Source: CAYMZZ01 sp964395095 (GTDB taxonomy: Bacteria; Bacteroidota; Bacteroidia; Chitinophagales; Chitinophagaceae). Taken from it: a stretch of DNA of 64,000 nt. Where the stretch lies: positions 1-64,000 of the forward strand of contig CAYMZZ010000010.1 in NCBI GenBank assembly GCA_964395095.1, in the 5' to 3' direction. Positions 60,477 through 64,000 of the stretch are shown in pieces. The first letter of the stretch is position 1, and the number at the start of each line of letters is the position of its first letter. Made by a program: the position numbers and the translations under genes. The notes beneath the pieces were generated by a model that was not told the origin of the DNA, made no database searches, and was given only the letters and a program-made list of their open reading frames with translations.

Positions 60477-61037
60477 CAACTTATCCAACTGCTTCCTGTG
60501 GTGCTCCTTCAATTGCTTGAATTGCGTGGGTGTAAAGCCCGTTACCTTGCGGAACTGGGCGGAGAGGTGGGCGGTACTGCTATAGCCCAGTTTGAGGGCC
60601 ATTTCGCTAAGGGTCCATTCGTTGTACACGAGCCATTCTTTAATCCGCTCTATCTTCTGGAGAATAAAGTATTGTTCGATGGTGGTGTTCTCGGATTCGG
60701 AGAATACCGAACTGAGCTGGTGATAATCGCGGTGCAGCGCGCGCGACAGGTACACGCTGAGTTTTTCCTTCATTTCGTCGAGCTCGCCCTGGCGAATCAG
60801 TGCAAGGATAAGTTGTTTGATTTGCGCCACCAGTTGAGCCTTTTGGTTATCAATCCACTCAAATCCTTCCTTCTCCAGCGCCAGGCGCACCTGCTCCTCT
60901 TGTATGGCCGTGAGGGGCAGTTCCGTTTCCACCTCTCCCAGGCGGATATCGCGTGCAACAACACCCGCCTCCTCCATGATGCGTTGTACCGTGCGGATGC
61001 ATCGGTCGCATACCATATTACGAATGGGAATCTTCAT
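60474..61037 (-). CDS. AraC-family regulator with HMA-like N terminus
   Basis: A 187-residue protein. Residues 1-70 look like a heavy-metal-associated ferredoxin fold, with MKIPIRNMVCDRCIRTVQRI (Cys10 and Cys13 in the position of the HMA CxxC). Residues ~70-187 contain the AraC DNA-binding domain with two helix-turn-helix units (EWTLSEMALKLGYSSTAHLS; AQFRKVTGFTPTQFKQLK). It could sense metal directly with the Cys pair and regulate the adjacent genes. There is no separate sensor kinase in the locus. It is followed leftward by a repeat array and the TonB receptor. Confidence 0.85.
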   Translation of the reverse strand: MKIPIRNMVCDRCIRTVQRIMEEAGVVARDIRLGEVETELPLTAIQEEQVRLALEKEGFEWIDNQKAQLVAQIKQLILALIRQGELDEMKEKLSVYLSRALHRDYHQLSSVFSESENTTIEQYFILQKIERIKEWLVYNEWTLSEMALKLGYSSTAHLSAQFRKVTGFTPTQFKQLKEHHRKQLDKL

Positions 61038-61074
61038 GTGCGTGCGGTATTTACCGGGTGAAAAAATATCCCTC

Positions 61075-61902
61075 TTATTTCCGGCGGATCGCGTTTAGAA
61101 AAGTGCGATCAAGTGAAATCTGCCAGGAATTTGTTGCCATGCGTTCCATATCGCTGCCCAGTTGAAAGCGATAACCGATATTCAGTTTGGTATTGCTGTT
61201 AAAGATCAACTGCAGCGCCGGGGCCAAATCTACGTAATATGCTTTACGATCGAGCGATTGCTGGGCCAACATTTCGAGGTAAAGATTGAGATTGGTTTGC
61301 TTGTAGCTGGTATATTCCCTGGGCAATACGAGGTATCCCGCTGACAGTGAGTAGTTCATGGTCTGGTAAATACGCGATGGCTGGTACAGAACCTTATCGA
61401 ATCGCGAATCGTGCAATACCTGTGTATGGCTCACGGTAGCCGATAAAGCCAGTTTATGCCAGAGCTGGGTGGCGATGATGCCCAGTTGAATGCCATCCTT
61501 ATCGCCCTGCAGGTTCACTTCATCGAAATGAAACGGACTGCGCGTGTAAGCTATATCCGCAAAAGCCGCCATGCGAAAATGAGAGTGTAATTCATCCCGC
61601 GAAAGAAAACGATACTTCCCATAAAGCCAAACCGACTCCCATCGAAAATTGTCGGTATGCATATCAGCAAAACTCGCACCTGCGCTCAACATCCATTTAG
61701 CAGAGAGACCCAGGGTTACGGAAGGCATCACCCTTTTCATGTTGCGGTAATAAGGCTTTTGGCTGGGTATATACATACCCGTAAGCCGCGCGCTTAGCGA
61801 GCGGGCCGGCACATTGGATGCCGGCTCCGTATAAACATATAATTCCTGTGCAGACAGGTTTCCCCAAAAAAGAAGAACCAGTCCTGTAAAAAATACACGC
61901 AT
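61075..61902 (-). CDS. Outer-membrane beta-barrel protein
   Basis: A 275-residue exported protein (MRVFFTGLVLLFWGNLSAQE signal) with alternating hydrophobic strands (RSLSARLTGMYIPSQKPYYR; TLGLSAKWMLSAGASFADMH; LALSATVSHTQVLHDS; TKLNIGYRFQLGSDMERMA) ending in a strand before a short basic tail (FLNAIRRK). A porin-like or structural outer-membrane barrel of about 12 strands; the family is not named to me. It sits between the thioredoxin gene (13 bp away) and the AraC regulator (37 bp), so it belongs to the metal operon. The start was placed after a 23-residue non-signal extension. Confidence 0.72.
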   Translation of the reverse strand: MRVFFTGLVLLFWGNLSAQELYVYTEPASNVPARSLSARLTGMYIPSQKPYYRNMKRVMPSVTLGLSAKWMLSAGASFADMHTDNFRWESVWLYGKYRFLSRDELHSHFRMAAFADIAYTRSPFHFDEVNLQGDKDGIQLGIIATQLWHKLALSATVSHTQVLHDSRFDKVLYQPSRIYQTMNYSLSAGYLVLPREYTSYKQTNLNLYLEMLAQQSLDRKAYYVDLAPALQLIFNSNTKLNIGYRFQLGSDMERMATNSWQISLDRTFLNAIRRK

Positions 61903-61915
61903 GTTGTTGTGGTCG

Positions 61916-62416
61916 TCATTCGTTGAGCAGCCGGCGAATTTCTTCTTCCAGTTTCTTGCCTTCCAGGTCAATGGCCACTACATTTCCTTCGCGATTGATG
62001 AGAAAAGTGGTGGGGATCGCGGTTACGTTCCAGTCCATGATCGTTTTACCCATATTTCCACCCGCATCATTCACCTGCATCCAGGTGATCTTGTCTTTGC
62101 GGATCGCCTTTAGCCAATCTCCTTTTTCTTCATCTACCGACACGCCAAAAATCTCAAAACCCTTCTCGCGGTATTTGGGATACAGCCTGGCCAGTTTTTT
62201 ATTGGAAGCACGGCAGGGCAGGCACCAGCTCGCCCAGAAGTCGAGCAATACCACTTTGCCTTTCAGCGATGCAAGGGTAAGAGAGTCACCATTCACATCG
62301 GGCAACCTGATTTGCAGGCGCGGATCAGTGATATTAGCCAGCTCCTGGGCCCTTGTTGTTGTGAACAACAGGATGGCCGGCAGCAGCAACAGAATGACTT
62401 TTTTTATTGATTTCAT
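61916..62416 (-). CDS. TlpA-like thioredoxin, exported
   Basis: A 166-residue periplasmic thioredoxin-fold protein. Signal peptide KSIKKVILLLLPAILLFTTT then RAQ; TlpA/AhpC-TSA fold LRLPDVNGDSLTLASLKGKV-like opening, active site FWASWCLPCRASNKKL (CxxC), GVSVDEEKGDWLKAIRKD, and cis-Pro loop AIPTTFLINREG. It should reduce or oxidise Cys residues of neighbouring secreted proteins, plausibly the two Cys-rich HMA proteins upstream. The true start is an ATG at 62416; an upstream extension lacks signal-peptide form. Confidence 0.87.
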   Translation of the reverse strand: MKSIKKVILLLLPAILLFTTTRAQELANITDPRLQIRLPDVNGDSLTLASLKGKVVLLDFWASWCLPCRASNKKLARLYPKYREKGFEIFGVSVDEEKGDWLKAIRKDKITWMQVNDAGGNMGKTIMDWNVTAIPTTFLINREGNVVAIDLEGKKLEEEIRRLLNE

Positions 62417-62433
62417 TTTTTTATTATCAAAGC

Positions 62434-62982
62434 TTAAATCGTCACATGGTACACGCGGGCGCCGGATTCCACACCCTGGGAAGTGCAGCATGACTCGGCG
62501 CGGCCACTTTGAACACAGGCCATCTTCGACGAAGCGCTCAGTTTCTTAAACTCTTTTGGCGTTACAAAACCCTTATCCGCCAGCGTAAGCGTATGTTCAC
62601 CGTTGAGCTTTCCGGTGGCAGCATTCAGAAAATGATATACGGTGCCGCCAATGCGAAGGTGCTGATCTTTTTCAACTGCCAGGTTATCGAAGTTGCCCGT
62701 TATTTCCAGTTTACCCACCGAAAATCCGGCATCTTCCACAGCCTCACGAATTTTATCAATAGAAACCTCTTCTCCTTTCTTAAAAATGATCTTGAAAGAA
62801 GAAGTCTTGATTTCGGAACGAACAGTATCCACAAAAGAAAGCTCGAGCAGGGCTTTATTGATGGCATTGCTGCAAAGCGCACAGGTAAGGCCCGTCGCCT
62901 GCAGGGTGGCTTTGCTATAGCGTTGCGCCCCGGCCTGCCCCGCAAGGGCAAGGACACAAAGCGCCAGTACGAAATTTTTCAT
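62434..62982 (-). CDS. Secreted HMA-domain protein
   Basis: A 182-residue exported protein (MKNFVLALCVLALAGQAGAQ signal) with an HMA domain LQATGLTCALCSNAINKALL (Cys34 and Cys37, the metal-binding CxxC), SEIKTSSFKIIFKKGEEVSI, and VEDAGFSVGKLEITGN. The C-terminal ~85 residues (GGTVYHFLNAATGKLNGEHT) form an unnamed beta-rich domain ending in MACVQSGRAESCCTSQG, with three more Cys. It may carry copper or another soft metal in the periplasm. Lies 18 bp before the thioredoxin gene, in one leftward operon. Confidence 0.85.
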   Translation of the reverse strand: MKNFVLALCVLALAGQAGAQRYSKATLQATGLTCALCSNAINKALLELSFVDTVRSEIKTSSFKIIFKKGEEVSIDKIREAVEDAGFSVGKLEITGNFDNLAVEKDQHLRIGGTVYHFLNAATGKLNGEHTLTLADKGFVTPKEFKKLSASSKMACVQSGRAESCCTSQGVESGARVYHVTI

Positions 62983-63068
62983 ACCAATTTTTTTTTCAGT
63001 AATCATTGGCCGCCTGTTGCAGGCAGCCAATGACTGTAATAAATGAATTTGGTGAAAGCCTGCTATCC

Positions 63069-63674
63069 TTACTTCTTGCAGCAGTCTTTTGCGCAGTTTT
63101 TGGCGTCGTGAGCAGCCATATCGCCCTCTTTGGCGCAGCAACTGGCGGCTTTGCCGGCAGAAGCGTGGTCTGCTTTGCTGGCAGAAGCATGATCAGCTTT
63201 GCCTTTGCAGCAACCCTTGTCCTTGCAGTCCGCCTCATTTTTGCAGCAGCCTTTGGCTTTGCATTCTTCCATTTTGGTACACTTGCCGTCCTTCATTTCG
63301 CAGTTCACCATGCAATGAGCGGCAGCATCCTTAGTGGCGTTGGCGCGCTCGTATTTGCAGCAGGCGTGCAGCTTGTTGTAGGCAGCATCGGTAGCTTTTA
63401 CGTCGCGGGTATCATATCCCGAAGCTGCAACCGCTTCCTGTATCTTGGCCAGGCTGGTAGAAGAAGATGCGAAAGTTACGGTGAGCTTCTTGCCCTCTAC
63501 ATCCCATTCCGCGCTGGTAGCACCCGCTTTGGTAGCAGCCTTCTCAATAGTGGATTTGCACATACCGCAATTTCCGGCAACAGGAACGGTCTCCGTTACG
63601 GATGTTTGCGCAGTGGCGGCAAATGAAAAAGAAAGAAGTACAATGAGGAGTGAATAATATTTAAGCGTTTTCAT
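63069..63674 (-). CDS. Secreted HMA protein with metallothionein-like Cys-rich tail
   Basis: A 201-residue exported protein. Signal peptide to ~residue 23 (SFSFAATAQ). HMA domain with VPVAGNCGMCKSTIEKAATK (Cys36, Cys39) and AAVASGYDTRDVKATDAAY-like end. From ~residue 103 a Lys/Ala/Asp-rich tail holds 16 Cys, including five CC pairs (HACC, GCC, GCC, SCC, DCC), and five His, with a duplicated DHAS block. It is not a known metallothionein, but has the composition of one and would bind many soft metal ions. It is the first complete gene of the operon after the HYC-type gene. Confidence 0.85.
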   Translation of the reverse strand: MKTLKYYSLLIVLLSFSFAATAQTSVTETVPVAGNCGMCKSTIEKAATKAGATSAEWDVEGKKLTVTFASSSTSLAKIQEAVAASGYDTRDVKATDAAYNKLHACCKYERANATKDAAAHCMVNCEMKDGKCTKMEECKAKGCCKNEADCKDKGCCKGKADHASASKADHASAGKAASCCAKEGDMAAHDAKNCAKDCCKK

Positions 63675-63690
63675 GATTTCTGTTTTTGTG

Positions 63691-63711
63691 GGCTTGCCCT
63701 GTAGGCAAGCC
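63691..63711. terminator. Hairpin before the Cys-rich HMA gene
   Basis: GGCTTGCC and GGCAAGCC pair perfectly around CTGTA, 17 bp upstream of the leftward HMA gene start and about 95 bp after the end of the HYC-type gene. It could be an mRNA processing site or attenuator between the two; it lacks a T-run. Confidence 0.5.
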
Positions 63712-63805
63712 GGTTAGTGATATGCTTTTATTTGAATCAGATAGTATAAAGCGCCGGTCAATCAATTGGACCTGGTTTGGTTCCAGTGCCGACCGATTCC
63801 AATTC

Positions 63806-64000
63806 TCATATCCTGAAAACGCTGTTCTGAAGGTAAGTGTCCTGTTCGTGTAGCGGCGGCGGGGAATGATTTCGCCAATTATCCCGGTCGGCCAATTGGG
63901 GTACAAAGTCCCGGAAAAATGCGGAACTTTCTTCTTCAATCAGTGCCGGTGCCTGCAAGGCCCAGGCCGTGAGTGACAGGAGCTGGTGATCATCATCCAT
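63806..64000 (-). CDS. C-terminal part of a HYC_CC_PP-type small secreted protein
   Basis: The leftward frame enters from the right edge and ends at 63806. The last residues NHSPPPLHEQDTYLQNSVFR then I fit the C terminus of the small Bacteroidota secreted proteins that carry HYC, CC and PP motifs in metal operons (the PP motif here is SPPPL). The N-terminal signal peptide, HYC and CC motifs would lie beyond the window. An internal ATG at the edge (MDDDHQ...) is probably not the real start. Confidence 0.6.
   Translation of the reverse strand: MDDDHQLLSLTAWALQAPALIEEESSAFFRDFVPQLADRDNWRNHSPPPLHEQDTYLQNSVFRI

Noticed and set aside
63661..63939. 92-residue minus-strand frame covering the gap before the HYC-type gene
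   Set aside because: It overlaps the HYC-type coding end and the HMA gene start, has no recognisable motif, and the SPPPL C terminus in the other frame is far better supported.

Overview
The window looks like a chromosomal segment of a free-living Bacteroidota, most likely a Chitinophagaceae-type organism. The evidence is a SusC/SusD pair, a type IX secretion (T9SS) protein PorQ, a giant secreted protein with a T9SS C-terminal domain, LytS/LytTR two-component pairs, many lipoproteins, and promoters carrying the Bacteroidota -7 element TAnnTTTG. Base composition and gene style are even throughout; only the extreme left edge shows signs of mobile DNA. Species assignment is inference. LAYOUT: 1-1100 holds a YhcG/DUF1016 nuclease gene running off the left edge, next to short direct repeats that resemble an IS21-type end, plus a broken GIY-YIG nuclease. 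1.2-4.2 kb has small housekeeping or unknown genes (UPF0126 membrane protein, zinc-ribbon protein, YycJ-like metallo-hydrolase). 4.5-12.3 kb is a SusC/SusD/lipoprotein uptake operon with a divergent LytS-LytTR pair. 12.3-19.8 kb is mixed: LuxE-like acyl-activating protein, UbiA-like membrane protein, DUF2452 protein, bacterial SET-domain methyltransferase, PdxJ, FkbM methyltransferase and PorQ. 19.8-30.4 kb is an alpha-glucan and ester hydrolysis operon (GH13, a ChaN/EreA-like lipoprotein, two esterases, a beta-propeller, GH31) with its own divergent LytS-LytTR pair. 30.4-35.4 kb has an ATE-like transferase and an electrophile/quinone defence locus (KefC/KefF antiporter pair opposite a ring-cleaving dioxygenase and carboxylesterase). 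35.5-43.6 kb is one gene for a 2697-residue T9SS-exported multidomain protein. 43.7-51.5 kb has a lipoprotein hydrolase, an amidohydrolase, a glutamine-amidotransferase/ATP-grasp pair, a cupin and the RNA-binding protein Tex. 51.6-64.0 kb is a continuous minus-strand metal-homeostasis island: RND efflux permease fused to a TolC-like protein, adaptor, TonB receptor with a multi-half-site operator, an AraC regulator with an HMA-like N terminus, a thioredoxin, two secreted HMA proteins (one with a Cys-rich metallothionein-like tail) and the end of a HYC_CC_PP-type protein. HOW IT WORKS TOGETHER: the two sugar loci each sit next to a LytS/LytTR regulator pair, the right-hand 12 kb moves and buffers metal ions, and PorQ belongs to the machine that would export the giant protein. 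The most striking signal not explained by genes is a family of 7-nt (sometimes 8-nt) periodic arrays. They begin at or within about a dozen bases of stop codons, face a complementary array across a loop, and often end at the next start codon. A second is a set of genes whose ATG lies only 4-5 nt after a -7 element, implying leaderless mRNAs.
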